Shown one piece after another: positions 49,001-61,658 of a stretch of DNA of 64,000 nucleotides. The DNA lies in contig CP136061.1 in the NCBI GenBank assembly GCA_032622095.1, forward strand, positions 43,097,797 to 43,161,796. Reading direction: 5' to 3'. Source of the DNA: Siphonodentalium dalli. Taxonomy: Eukaryota; Mollusca; Scaphopoda; Gadilida; Siphonodentaliidae. The position numbers were made by a program, and so were the translations under genes. The notes under the pieces are model-generated. The model was not told where the DNA came from and did not search any database. It saw nothing but the letters and a program-made list of their open reading frames with translations. Position 1 is the stretch's first letter. Every line of letters starts with the position of its first letter.

Positions 49001-52000
49001 ACAAGGGTATACAACCTATAATTTATAATGAGCTGGCGTACGCCACCAGATACAAACTCAATCTAGATGTGCTACATATACCTACATAAGCTGGAGCGGA
49101 AATACAGAATAATATATACAAGGGTATACAACCTATAATTTATAATGAGCTGACGTACGCCACCATATACAAACCCAAGCTAGATGTGCTACATATACCT
49201 ACATAAGCTGGCGCGGAAAGACAGAATAATATATACAAGGGTATACAACCTATAATTTATAATGAGCTGACGTACGTCACCAGATACAAACTCAATCTAG
49301 ATGTGCTACATATACCTACATAAGATGGCGCGGAAAGACAGAATAATATATACAAGGGTATACAACCTATAATTTATAATGAGCTGACGTACGCCACCAG
49401 ATACAAACTCAATCTAGATGTGCTACATATACCTACATAAGATGGCGCGGAAAGACAGAATAATATATACAAGGGTATACAACCTATAATTTATAATGAG
49501 CTGACGTACGCCACCAGATACAAACTCAATCTAGATGTGCTACATATACCTACATAAGATGGCGCGGAAAGACAGAATAATATATACAAGGGTATACAAC
49601 CTATAATTTATAATGAGCTGGCGTACGCCACCAGATACAAACTCAATCTAGATGTGCTACATATACCTACATAAGATGGCGCGGAAAGACAGAATAATAT
49701 ATACAAGGGTATACAACCTATAATTTATAATGAGCTGACGTACGCCACCAGATACAAACTCAATCTAGATGTGCTACATATACCTACATAAGATGGCGCG
49801 GAAAGACAGAATAATATATACAAGGGTATACAACCTATAATTTATAATGAGCTGACGTACGCCACCAGATACAAACTCAATCTAGATGTGCTACATATAC
49901 CTACATAAGATGGCGCGGAAAGACAGAATAATATATACAAGGGTATACAACCTATAATTTATAATGAGCTGACGTACGTCACCAGATACAAACTCAAGCT
50001 AGATGTGCTACATATACCTACATAAGATGGCGCGGAAAGACAGAATAATATATACAAGGATATACAACCTATAATTTATAATGAGCTGACGTACGCCACC
50101 AGATACAAACTCAATCTAGATGTGCTACATATACCTACATAAGATGGCGCGGAAAGACAGAATAATATATACAAGGGTATACAACCTATAATTTATAATG
50201 AGCTGACGTACGTCACCAGATACAAACTCAAGCTAGATGTGCTACATATACCTACATAAGATGGCGCGGAAAGACAGAATAATATATACAAGGATATACA
50301 ACCTATAATTTATAATGAGCTGGCGTACGCCACCAGATACAAACTCAAGCTAGATGTGCTACATATACCTACATAAGATGGCGCGGAAAGACAGAATAAT
50401 ATATACAAGGGTATACAACCTATAATTTATAATGAGCTGACGTACGTCACCAGATACAAACTCAAGCTAGATGTGCTACATATACCTACATAAGATGGCG
50501 CGGAAAGACAGAATAATATATACAAGGGTATACAACCTATAATTTATAATGAGCTGACGTACGTCACCAGATACAAACTCAATCTAGATGTGCTACATAT
50601 ACCTACATAAGCTGGCGCGGAAAGACAGAATAATATATACAAGGGTATACAACCTATAATTTATAATGAGTTGACGTACGTCACCAGATACAAACTCAAT
50701 CTAGATGTGCTACATATACCTACATAAGATGGCGCGGAAAGACAGAATAATATATACAAGGGTATACATCCTATAATTTATAATGAGCTGACGTACGCCA
50801 CCAGATACAAACTCAATCTAGATGTGCTACATATACCTACATAAGATGGCGCGGAAAGACAGAATAATATATACAAGGGTATACAACCTATAATTTATAA
50901 TGAGCTGGCGTACGCCACCAGATACAAACTCAAGCTAGATGTGCTACATATACCTACATAAGATGGCGCGGAAAGACAGAATAATATATACAAGGGTATA
51001 CAACCTATAATTTATAATGAGCTGGCGTACGCCACCAGATACAAACTCAATCTAGATGTGCTACATATACCTACATAAGATGGCGCGGAAAGACAGAATA
51101 ATATATACAAGTGTATACATCCTATAATTTATAATGAGCTGACGTACGCCACCAGATACAAACTCAATCTAGATGTGCTACATATACCTACATAAGATGG
51201 CGCGGAAAGACAGAATAATATATACAAGGGTATACATCCTATAATTTATAATGAGCTGACGTACGCCACCAGATACAAACTCAATCTAGATGTGCTACAT
51301 ATACCTACATAAGATGGCGCGGAAAGACAGAATAATATATACAAGGGTATACAACCTATAATTTATAATGAGCTGGCGTACGCCACCAGATACAAACTCA
51401 ATCTAGATGTGCTACATATACCTACATAAGATGGCGCGGAAAGACAGAATAATATATACAAGGGTATACATCCTATAATTTATAATGAGCTGACGTACGC
51501 CACCAGATACAAACTCAATCTAGATGTGCTACATATACCTACATAAGATGGCGCGGAAAGACAGAATAATATATACAAGGGTATACATCCTATAATTTAT
51601 AATGAGCTGACGTACGCCACCAGATACAAACTCAATCTAGATGTGCTACATATACCTACATAAGATGGCGCGGAAAGACAGAATAATATATACAAGGGTA
51701 TACAACCTATAATTTATAATGAGCTGGCGTACGCCACCAGATACAAACTCAAGCTAGATGTGCTACATATACCTACATAAGATGGCGCGGAAAGACAGAA
51801 TAATATATACAAGGGTATACAACCTATAATTTATAATGAGCTGGCGTACGCCACCAGATACAAACTCAATCTAGATGTGCTACATATACCTACATAAGAT
51901 GGCGCGGAAAGACAGAATAATATATACAAGGGTATACAACCTATAATTTATAATGAGCTGACGTACGTCACCAGATACAAACTCAATCTAGATGTGCTAC

Positions 52001-52944
52001 ATATACCTACATAAGATGGCGCGGAAAGACAGAATAATATATACAAGGGTATACAACCTATAATTTATAATGAGCTGGCGTACGCCACCAGATACAAACT
52101 CAAGCTAGATGTGCTACATATACCTACATAAGAAGGCGCGGAAAGACAGAATAATATATACAAGGGTATACAACCTATAATTTATAATGAGCTGACGTAC
52201 GCCACCAGATACAAACTCAATCTAGATGTGCTACATATACCTACATAAGATGGCGCGGAAAGACAGAATAATATATACAAGGGTATACAACCTATAATTT
52301 ATAATGAGCTGACGTACGTCACCAGATACAAACTCAATCTAGATGTGCTACATATACCTACATAAGCTGGCGCGGAAAGACAGAATAATATATACAAGGG
52401 TATACAACCTATAATTTATAATGAGCTGGCGTACGCCACCAGATACAAACTCAATCTAGATGTGCTACATATACCTACATAAGATGGCGCGGAAAGACAG
52501 AATAATATATACAAGGGTATACAACCTATAATTTATAATGAGCTGGCGTACGCCACCAGATACAAACTCAATCTAGATGTGCTACATATACCTACATAAG
52601 CTGGCGCGGAAAGACAGAATATTATATACAAGGGTATACAACCTATAATTTATAATGAGCTGGCGTACGCCACCAGATACAAACTCAATCTAGATGTGCT
52701 ACATATACCTACATAAGATGGCGCGGAAAGACAGAATAATATATACAAGGGTATACAACCTATAATTTATAATGAGCTGGCGTACGCCACCAGATACAAA
52801 CTCAATCTAGATGTGCTACATATACCTACATAAGCTGGCGCGGAAAGACAGAATATTATATACAAGGGTATACAACCTATAATTTATAATGAGCTGACGT
52901 ACGCCACCAGATACAAACTCAATCTAGATGTGCTACATATACCT

Positions 52945-55460
52945 ACATAAGCTGGCACGGAAAGACAGAATATTATATACAAGGGTATACAACCTATAAT
53001 TTATAATGAGCTGGCGTACGCCACCAGATACAAACTCAATCTAGATGTGCTACATATACCTACATAAGCTGGCGCGGAAAGACAGAATAATATATACAAG
53101 GGTATACAACCTATAATTTATAATGAGCTGACGTACGTCACCAGATACAAACTCAATCTAGATGTGCTACATATACCTACATAAGCTGGCACGGAAAGAC
53201 AGAATATTATATACAAGGGTATACAACCTATAATTTATAATGAGCTGACGTACGTCACCAGATACAAACTCAATCTAGATGTGCTACATATACCTACATA
53301 AGATGGCGCGGAAAGACAGAATAATATATACAAGGGTATACAACGTATAATTTATAATGAGCTGACGTACGCCACCAGATACAAACTCAATCTAGATGTG
53401 CTACATATACCTACATAAGATGGCGCGGAAAGACAGAATAATATACACAAGGGTATACACCTATAATTTATAATGAGCTGGCGTACGCCACCAGATACAA
53501 ACTCAATCTAGATGTGCTACATATACCTACATAAGATGGCGCGGAAAGACAGAATAATATACACAAGGGTATACAACCTATAATTTATAATGAGCTGGCG
53601 TACGCCACCATATACAAACTCAATCTAGATGTGCTACATATACCTACATAAGATGGCGCGGAAAGACAGAATAATATATACAAGGGTATACAACCTATAA
53701 TTTATAATGAGCTGGCGTACGCCACCATATACAAACTCAATCTAGATGTGCTACATATACCTACATAAGATGGCGCGGAAAGACAGAATAATATATACAA
53801 GGGTATACAACCTATAATTTATAATGAGCTGGCGTACGCCACCAGATACAAACTCAATCTAGATGTGCTACATATACCTACATAAGATGGCGCGGAAAGA
53901 CAGAATAATATATACAAGGGTATACAACCTATAATTTATAATGAGCTGGCGTACGCCACCAGATACAAACTCAATCTAGATGTGCTACATATACCTACAT
54001 AAGATGGCGCGGAAAGACAGAATAATATATACAAGGGTATACATCCTATAATTTATAGTGAGCTGACGTACGCCACCAGATACAAACTCAATCTAGATGT
54101 GCTACATATACCTACATAAGATGGCGCGGAAAGACAGAATAATATATACAAGGGTATACAACCTATAATTTATAATGAGCTGGCGTACGCCACCAGATAC
54201 AAACTCAAGCTAGATGTGCTACATATACCTACATAGGATGGCGCGGAAAGACAGAATAATATATACAAGGGTATACAACCTATAATTTATAATGAGCTGG
54301 CGAACGCCACCAGATACAAACTCAATCTAGATGTGCTACATATACCTACATAAGATGGCGCGGAAAGACAGAATAATATATACAAGGGTATACAACCTAT
54401 AATTTATAATGAGCTGGCGTACGCCACCAGATACAAACTCAATCTAGATGTGCTACATATACCTACATAAGCTGGCGCGGAAAGACAGAATATTATATAC
54501 AAGGGTATACAACCTATAATTTATAATGAGCTGACGTACGCCACCAGATACAAACCCAAGCTAGATGTGCTACATATACCTACATAAGCTGGCGCGGAAA
54601 GACAGAATATTATATACAAGGGTATACAACCTATAATTTATAATGAGCTGACGTACGCCACCAGATACAAACTCAATCTAGATGTGCTACATATACCTAC
54701 ATAAGCTGGCACGGAAAGACAGAATATTATATACAAGGGTATACAACCTATAATTTATAATGAGCTGGCGTACGCCACCAGATACAAACTCAATCTAGAT
54801 GTGCTACATATACCTACATAAGCTGGCGCGGAAAGACAGAATAATATATACAAGGGTATACAACCTATAATTTATAATGAGCTGACGTACGTCACCAGAT
54901 ACAAACTCAATCTAGATGTGCTACATATACCTACATAAGCTGGCACGGAAAGACAGAATATTATATACAAGGGTATACAACCTATAATTTATAATGAGCT
55001 GACGTACGTCACCAGATACAAACTCAATCTAGATGTGCTACATATACCTACATAAGATGGCGCGGAAAGACAGAATAATATATACAAGGGTATACAACGT
55101 ATAATTTATAATGAGCTGACGTACGCCACCAGATACAAACTCAATCTAGATATGCTACATATACCTACATAAGATGGCGCGGAAAGACAGAATAATATAC
55201 ACAAGGGTATACACCTATAATTTATAATGAGCTGGCGTACGCCACCAGATACAAACTCAATCTAGATGTGCTACATATACCTACATAAGATGGCGCGGAA
55301 AGACAGAATAATATACACAAGGGTATACAACCTATAATTTATAATGAGCTGGCGTACGCCACCATATACAAACTCAATCTAGATTGCTACATATACCTAC
55401 ATAAGATGGCGCGGAAAGACAGAATAATATATACAAGGGTATACAACCTATAATTTATAA
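52945..55460 (+). repeat. Higher-order duplication in the satellite: 15-unit period
   Basis: An ordered set of variant units beginning with GCTGGCACGG at 52951 (variants GGCACGG, ATATTAT, CAACGTATAA, ATACACAAGG, CACCATATAC) recurs in the same order from GCTGGCACGG at 54705. The offset is 1754 bp, which is 15 units less one base. The missing base matches a one-base deletion in the first block near 53450. This indicates a multi-unit segmental duplication inside the array. Confidence 0.8.
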
Positions 55461-55986
55461 TGAGCTGGCGTACGCCACCATATACAAACTCAATCTAGAT
55501 GTGCTACATATACCTACATAAGATGGCGCGGAAAGACAGAATAATATATACAAGGGTATACAACGTATAATTTATAATGAGCTGACGTACGCCACCAGAT
55601 ACAAACTCAATCTAGATATGCTACATATACCTACATAAGATGGCGCGGAAAGACAGAATAATATATACAAGGATATACAACCTATAATTTATAATGAGCT
55701 GACGTACGCCACCAGATACAAACTCAATCTAGATATGCTACATATACCTACATAAGATGGCGCGGAAAGACAGAATAATATATACAAGGATATACAACCT
55801 ATAATTTATAATGAGCTGACGTACGCCACCAGATACAAACTCAATCTAGATGTGCTACATATACCTACATAAGCTGGCGCGGAAAGACAGAATAATATAT
55901 ACAAGGGTATACAACCTATAATTTATAATGAGCTGGCGTGCGCCACCAGATACAAACTCAAGATATATGTGCTACATATACCGGCA

Positions 55987-56499
55987 TATATATCACCCCT
56001 GATCAAGTGGCCCTGCTAATATGCTATGATGTTGGTGGTCCTGCTGAGTTGCTATGATGCGGGTAGGGCAAACTGATGATGTTACGAAAAAATACCGTTA
56101 TGTTTTCTAAAGTTGTCATTTTCGCGGTATTTAGCTAATGCGATCGATTTGAGAAAAAAACAGTGTGTGTATGAATCTTTCATGAACAAATATATTTTTG
56201 AAAATTTATAATAATGCCTGCGCTGGTGTTTCTAAAACGACGTGAATAACCATGTTGATTATAGTCGATTTTCAACAACTAATACAACCATTATTTAAAA
56301 TATTTCGCAATAAAAAATGTTTGATACGCATAATGGATATGTTCAGATTATCGGAACACCGAGAAAAAGACAAAATAAAAAAATATAACGGTACTTTTTG
56401 TTAACAGCATCAGTTGGCACTAAAATCATCATAGCAATTCAGCAGGACCCAACCGCATCATAGCACATTAGCAGGACCACTTGACCAGGGGTGTATATA
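55987..56499. mobile_element. MITE with about 73-bp terminal inverted repeats abutting the satellite
   Basis: The left end TATATATCACCCCTGATCAA and following AGTGG, CCTGCTAATATGCTATGATG match the reverse complement of the right end (GGGGTGTATATA at 56488-56499). The interior is AT-rich and non-coding. Its left end begins within about 5 bp of the last satellite unit. Confidence 0.85.
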
Positions 56500-56500
56500 G

Positions 56501-56663
56501 ACAGAACACAACGCGCATCTTAATCGAGACTCTTTTATCGAACGAGTTGCGGATGGCGTAAGGATATATTTCGCGAGAGCGTAGCTCGAGCGAAATATAA
56601 CTTTGCGCCGTCCGCAACGAGTTCGATAAAATATTCGAGATTATGATGCAAGTTGTGTTCTGT
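56501..56663. mobile_element. Foldback MITE, 163 bp
   Basis: The left arm ACAGAACACAACGCGCATCT...CGAACGAGTTGCGGATGGCG pairs with the right arm ending GCAAGTTGTGTTCTGT. The centre is CGAGAGCGTAGCTCGAGCG. It is more GC-rich than its surroundings and lies directly next to the preceding MITE. Confidence 0.85.
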
Positions 56664-57125
56664 ATTTATTCTACACCGTTCAGTCAGATAAATTCAATCC
56701 GCGAATGTCACATTCACTGTTACTCTGGCTACCTTTATAGTGATTTTAAGTCTGACAAATAACCAGTAATTATGGGGGATCACCGGAAGCGGATGATCGA
56801 CGTAATGTACGTCATCTTTCTTGGCGACAACGTCAACAAGAATAGTTCCGGCTTGTATTCCACTAGAGGTATACACTAATATGTATTCAATGGCTGGGAT
56901 TCAGTTGAATACATGTGACTCACGTCAATGTGTGTGGAATAAATATATATATACACTTACTCTAACGACGGTTATGACATAACGCATAAAGCTTGACAAG
57001 TGGTCTTATCGATTGCCGAATATATATACGGGAAATCAATGCCAAGGGGTATCCTGTTTGCTACCAAAATGTTGATATCGTACAGGAGCCTATATCACTC
57101 TATTAGATTAGTCGCATGATAGTTG

Positions 57126-58330
57126 TTAACGCGAGAACGTAGTTACAATTGCTGTTTGGCAGCTACTCAACATGTGGTTGGTCATCTTTACAGAGCAGAT
57201 GACAAGCATGAGTTCAATTTGAATGGGACCGTCCATCCGAGCTGGTATGTGTCCAAGGAATACCACTAGTACATCCATGGAAGACATGGAGTCAAGAAAG
57301 CAAGACGTATCTCTACTAAGCAAGTCAGATATTGTATACCAGACATGCTTGCAGGACTGGCTTAAATATGGGCATTCAGTTAAAACATGGACCACTTCGC
57401 AAGCTATTTCCGTTTAGCACAGTGAATACAGTAATGCCCTAAGTAATCGACTCCATAACCACAGCAGAATTATGGGTAACTTTTCAGGATTTAGTCGAAA
57501 ATATGGCTTGTTGCCATTCATCGGAAAGCTCTCTGTGAGAGCTTTCCGATGAATGGCAACAAGCCGCTTTCCGATGAATGGCAACAAGCCATATTTCCGA
57601 CTAAATCCTGAAAACCCAGAGAGCTTTCCGATGAATGGCAACACCAATGGCAACAAGCCATATTTCCGACTAAATCCTGAAAAGTTACCCACAATTCTGC
57701 TGTGGTTATGGAGTCGATTACTTAGAGCATTACTGTAGCTTGAATTAAAATCATCAGCCGACGACTGTGCGATGAGTTGTCCTGCAACAGTTTACTGTGT
57801 AAATGTGCTTATCTTGTGGGTACATTTTACAGGATTTCAAAAGTCTAGAATCGAAAGAGAAGGATGAATGGAGCGAAAAAATGCGAGGTTCACATTAGAG
57901 TTCACCCTACAACGCCAATCTTCTGTATATAGTTCATCAAGTATATGTTTGTCCATCCGTTCCAACTGAATTAGAGGACAATAAGTATTCGCGCGAAAAT
58001 ATTTGAAGCACAGTTGTGAGTTCGGTTTTCTCGAGAATTTAAATTGTGTGACATATTTGAAGAAAGAGCTGCTTAAATTTCTAACTAAGTTAAACTCGTG
58101 CAGTCTAAATAAGAACACTTGTTTGGCAGTTTTTCTCAGATCAGTTCTGCACAATGCGCCGAGGAATGACAGCTTGCGTTGGTCGATATGATATTTATTG
58201 TGACCCATAACGTATATATACATTACATATATTATTATAGACATAGATAGTTGTGTGGGCACAGATAATCGGAGCACAAGCTGCAGAACCCATCTCCTCT
58301 GGCATTCGGCTGCTAATAAATGTATTTAGA
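57126..58330 (-). pseudogene. LINE ORF2 C-terminal remnant, split by a foldback MITE
   Basis: On the minus strand, 58277-57837 carries QRKLSFLGALCRTD and later WRCRVNSN, matching the post-polymerase region of LINEs common in mollusc genomes as I know them. The zinc-knuckle end resumes at about 57426-57126 as SLC...CEVVHVLTECPYL. Between the two lies a 311-bp foldback element at 57427-57737, flanked by TA. Without that insert the flanks give the expected Cys-x-x-Cys...His...Cys layout, apart from an in-frame TAA and a one-base frameshift just after the first Cys pair. A TGA also follows the ILDF at 57837. Weak similarity continues upstream to about 58330 (RMPEEMGSAAC). The element is degenerate and nonfunctional. 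Confidence 0.72.
57427..57737. mobile_element. Foldback MITE family F, copy inserted in LINE
   Basis: It starts TACAGTAATGCCCTAAGTAA and ends GAGCATTACTGTA. It is longer than other copies because the central GCTTTCCGATGAATGGCAAC block is repeated, with extra partial arms. It is flanked by TA and interrupts the LINE remnant on the minus strand. Confidence 0.9.
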
Positions 58331-58484
58331 GATAGGTTAAAACATTTCTGTTTAAAGTGGCTGTTGCTGTTGCTGTTTGGAGTGGCTATGGTCTCGCGTT
58401 AGGGGAGTAGGATAACATTTTTTTTATGATAATTATGAGAAGCGGTCAGTCGAGGAAAAATAAATGAATGGACTGTCTAGAAAA

Positions 58485-58745
58485 TGCGCGTATTTATTGT
58501 TTCACTGTAGTGCAGTATGCCAAACAGGAGATCTTTGTTAGAGACGATGGCCACATTAAGTTCGTCCAACATTGCCCACATAAGTTCTCTGAAGAAAAAA
58601 TGGTTTGCGTCTTCAAATGGATTACCACAACTACATGTTGGTTGAGCCGAGATGTAATTTTCATATTTGTCGAAGTTTAGATCACAGCAGTTATTTCAGA
58701 GTCTACAGTGCGGTATGTTTAGTTTCCTCTGACCAGCGTTATAGT
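58485..58745 (-). pseudogene. Second LINE C-terminal fragment (zinc-knuckle type)
   Basis: The minus-strand frame through 58672-58490 reads TCSCGNPFEDANHFFF, the zinc-knuckle region of another LINE family (Cys-x-Cys-Gly, His-Phe-Phe-Phe). It is preceded by NNCCDLNFDKYENY, also typical, and followed by an in-frame TAG after NTRIF and then the residues TVHSFI, which fit the family's last helix. The Cys-Pro normally expected after HFFF is missing, so a short deletion is likely. Stops interrupt the frame on both sides. It is a different family from the LINE at 57.1-58.3 kb, because both carry their own version of the same domain. Confidence 0.65.
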
Positions 58746-58890
58746 ATGGTGGTGGTGGTGGGGGGGGGGTTATAGTCATTTATTGTTTGCAAAAAGTTTT
58801 ATACATGTTACATATGATTTCGTCTTTGGTCTTTGGCAATGCACGTAATTTTCGAACGGGCAAGCCTTGGACATTTGTGATGCAACAACG

Positions 58891-59060
58891 AAAACAGTTT
58901 TGGTCTCACATATTTGACCCGCTCGATCTGCACTATGTTTTGACACATTGCTGTAACTTTTCAGGATTTAGTCGGAATTATGGCTTGTTGCCATTCATCG
59001 GAAAGCTCTCTCCGAGATGCAGATCGAGCGGGTCAAATATATGAGACCAAATCTGTTTTT
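58891..59060. mobile_element. Foldback element G containing a piece of family F
   Basis: The outer arms are AAAACAGTTTTGGTCTCAC...TTTGACCCGCTCGATCTGCA (58891-58932) and its complement (59019-59060). Between them sits about 65 bp of the family F arm (58954-59018: AACTTTTCAGGATTTAGTCG to CTCTCTCCGAGA). The combination looks like capture of, or insertion by, a family F fragment inside another foldback element. Confidence 0.75.
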
Positions 59061-59269
59061 CACAATATTGTCCAATTCATTGACCTTTTCCAAGGTGTAT
59101 ACACCTTAAGTTTTGATTGTGTACAACTTGGATTTTGGTCGACAGCATAGCTATAGCATTAGTTTATGTAGCAATGGTTTTGACATTCGAGATCTCGAAT
59201 TATTATATAAAGACAATAAGAACAAATTGCATTCGTATGCTTGATTCAAAGATACCTTTTATGTGGTGG

Positions 59270-59488
59270 AATAATTGGAACGCTCTCTTTGTGAGACATT
59301 TTGGCCACATGGTCTTCATCAGCTTTATGGGCATGTATTACACTATATTTCCAAGAGGACACCATAAAGCATAATAATTTATATACTTTACGGTGTCCTC
59401 TTGAAAATATAGTGTATATCATGTCCACCTTGAGCTGATGAAGGCCATGTGGCCGAAACTTTCATACAAAGAGAGTGTTCCAATTATT
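59270..59488. mobile_element. Foldback element, about 100-bp arms
   Basis: The left arm from AATAATTGGAACGCTCTCTT pairs with the right arm ending AAGAGAGTGTTCCAATTATT-like sequence at 59488. Internal blocks GGCCACATGG, CTTCATCAGC, ACACTATATTTCC and AGAGGACACC each recur in reverse complement. The loop is about 20 bp (59370-59390). Apparent short frames on both strands are by-products. Confidence 0.88.
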
Positions 59489-61015
59489 CAAATAATAACA
59501 GTGTTGATATATTTTGCATATGCTTGTTGGTGATAGTTGATAGCCACAATATACAATTTGACGCAAACTATTCCAATATGACGATTTTATATCTGCTCGG
59601 CCTGGTTGACCAATGAGAATGGAGATATACTAACAAGAAATTAAATTTGATGCATATTGATCATATCAGTTCATTGTTTGTCCCCACTAACTGGTGTTCT
59701 CATCGTGGTCTATATGTTTTTATTACATGATCCTACCCTTATTCCATTCAATAAACTCATTCTATAAATTGTGATATTAAACGATCGTTTAATAACAGAA
59801 AATAGTGCCAGGTGACCTTTGGCATCCGGTTTGTCGTCTGTTTACATTCCGTACGCTACGTCTCAAAATACTATGGCTTCCAGTATTGTTCCAACAAACT
59901 TTAATGAATGAAGAGTTTGAAAAGTTATGTCATTAAATATACGACAATAAATACGCAAAAGAGTCTCTATTTATCTGGGACTTTTTCTTTATGTGCATAG
60001 TTAAGTGAAACGTCATCGCATGCCTTATAGAAGCCGATGTTACTTTCGCGTCTCATTTGTTGATTTAAGTATGTTTTGTCGAGGTTTTGGATCATGTAAT
60101 AAATAGAATCTACAACTCGTCCCCAGTTTATAGCGGAATTTACTAAACTCATCCGGTAAATTAGGTCTGGACCTCGACAAAGGCTCGGTCCAGATCTACT
60201 TTATTGGACTCGTTTTGTAAATTCCGTTCTACATCTACTACCTATAGATCTTACCCCTTTCGATACTAAATACTAAAATTCCCTTAGAAATATTCAGATA
60301 ATAATTTGAATAAACGGCCATATATTGAACTTATTATATTAACATTTTCCACGGTAATCCCACGAATAAAATTAAGATGAATCCATCTGAATTATGATAT
60401 TTTGATCTGTCTCCCGTCTGGTTTGATTGCCGGAACATCCCTCCAAATGAATAAAAGACTATTCCATTGTATACATGTATTGCTGAATTTAAATTGAATT
60501 GAATCGAATCGAATCGAATCGAACAATCAAGATCCCATATTGAAAGCCCCATCGAGAATGTGGTGCCTTACCATGTCTCTAATTTAAATCGACCAATCAG
60601 AGGTCGAAGCTACTGGCCTCGTATGAGGCTATACCATGTCACTATACCGGAACGTTGTATCCATACCTTGCCAGTAATCGCCATTTTTCAGGGACCTATA
60701 CACAAAATTCAAATTTACTCGTCCTTTCAATTTAATGTTTATTATTTAGATCTAATTTTTTCTGCTTACAGAACAGAAAACAGTTCCCAAATATTTTTTC
60801 GAGTTATGTGCCTTCAAAAACGGGATTCTGATCTCGGGCCACAATTTCTCAGAAAGAGCCAAATACCATATTTTGTGCCAAGTATTTTAAAAACTAGAAT
60901 TTTTTTTACTAGATTATAGACTAATAATTAATAATGCATCTATGTGATTAAGAAGATACAAATATGATCAAACAAATTGTGTGTTCCATTGTATGGATTC
61001 ATTTGAGAAATGATT
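59489..61015. other. Intergenic, no gene seen
   Basis: Contains a (GAATC)n tract and the inverted repeat at 60134-60226. A 119-codon frame at 60560-60919 lacks any recognisable domain. Confidence 0.35.
60134..60226. repeat. Inverted repeat, about 40-bp arms
   Basis: CGGAATTTACTAAACTCATC...GGTCTGGACC pairs imperfectly with GGTCCAGATC...TTTTGTAAATTCCG. The loop is about ten bases (TCGACAAAGG). Confidence 0.65.
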
Positions 61016-61165
61016 GTAGTGGGTATGTGTGTGTTATTGGTGGATATGGCGCTGTAGTTGTTGGGGGACATTGTGTGAACAGCGAAGCGGTTCTCACTAA
61101 ATGTGCACCAACGGTCACATCACAGCGCCGTATGCTCATATCCCACAACAACACACACCCACTAC
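61016..61165. mobile_element. Inverted-repeat element, about 40-bp arms
   Basis: The left arm GTAGTGGGTATGTGTGTGTT...GGCGCTGT is complementary to ACAGCGCC...AACACACACCCACTAC on the right. The loop is about 65 bp. It is probably a small MITE; no family was recognised. Confidence 0.75.
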
Positions 61166-61474
61166 ATTCATTTATTATATTTATACAGCTTTTTTGGTGA
61201 TAAATGTGATACATCATAAAAGGATGAAATCTTGTTTACATGATGTGTACATCATGTATAAATAATTTAAACTGGTGAGCCCCATGCGGCTGAGCTTTGA
61301 AAAGTACGCCCAATTATTCTGCTGACCGCGTTTATTGATTAGGTAAACAATATTGTGTTCGTGTTACGGTATGTGTTATTGTGATATGAAACGGATGACC
61401 CAATTGGCAGTTGACCAATCACCGAATCTGAATTAGTGTAACACAGAAGGGCTATGCAAATCTTGTGTGGTATA

Positions 61475-61658
61475 TACAGTAATGCTCTAATTAATCGACT
61501 CCTTAACCACAGCAGAATTATGGGTAACTTTTCAGGATTTAGTCGGAAATATGGCTTGTTGCCATTCATAGGAAAGCTCTCGGGTTCCGACTAAATCCTG
61601 AAAAGTTACCCATAATTATGCTATGGTTAAGAAGTCGATTACTTAGATCATTACTGTA
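61475..61658. mobile_element. Foldback MITE family F, copy 4
   Basis: Full-length near palindrome from TACAGTAATGCTCTAATTAA to GATCATTACTGTA. The centre is asymmetric (AAGCTCTCGGGTTCCGAC), so one arm has lost the part that covers GGCTTGTTGCC. Confidence 0.88.

Larger units (their letters stand above)
46902..55982 (+). repeat. 117-bp satellite array, about 78 tandem copies
   Basis: The unit is 117 bp, measured repeatedly from GAGCTG to GAGCTG (46925 to 47042; 49499 to 49616). It contains TATAATTTATAATGAG, a palindromic core TGACGTACGTCA or TGGCGTACGCCA, TACATATACCTACATAAG, GGCGCGGAAAGACAG and TATACAAGGGTATACAA. Copies are mostly very similar. Rare one-base indels occur (53450 region, 55206 region and 55385). 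Although 117 is a multiple of three, no long open frame crosses the array on either strand, so it is not coding. The array begins abruptly about 80 bp after a MITE and ends at the left edge of a terminal-inverted-repeat element. Confidence 0.97.

Noticed and set aside
46902-55982. Considered as a CRISPR array or a repeat-protein gene
   Set aside because: There are no unique spacers: whole 117-bp units are contiguous. All frames contain stops although 117 is divisible by three. The host is eukaryotic.
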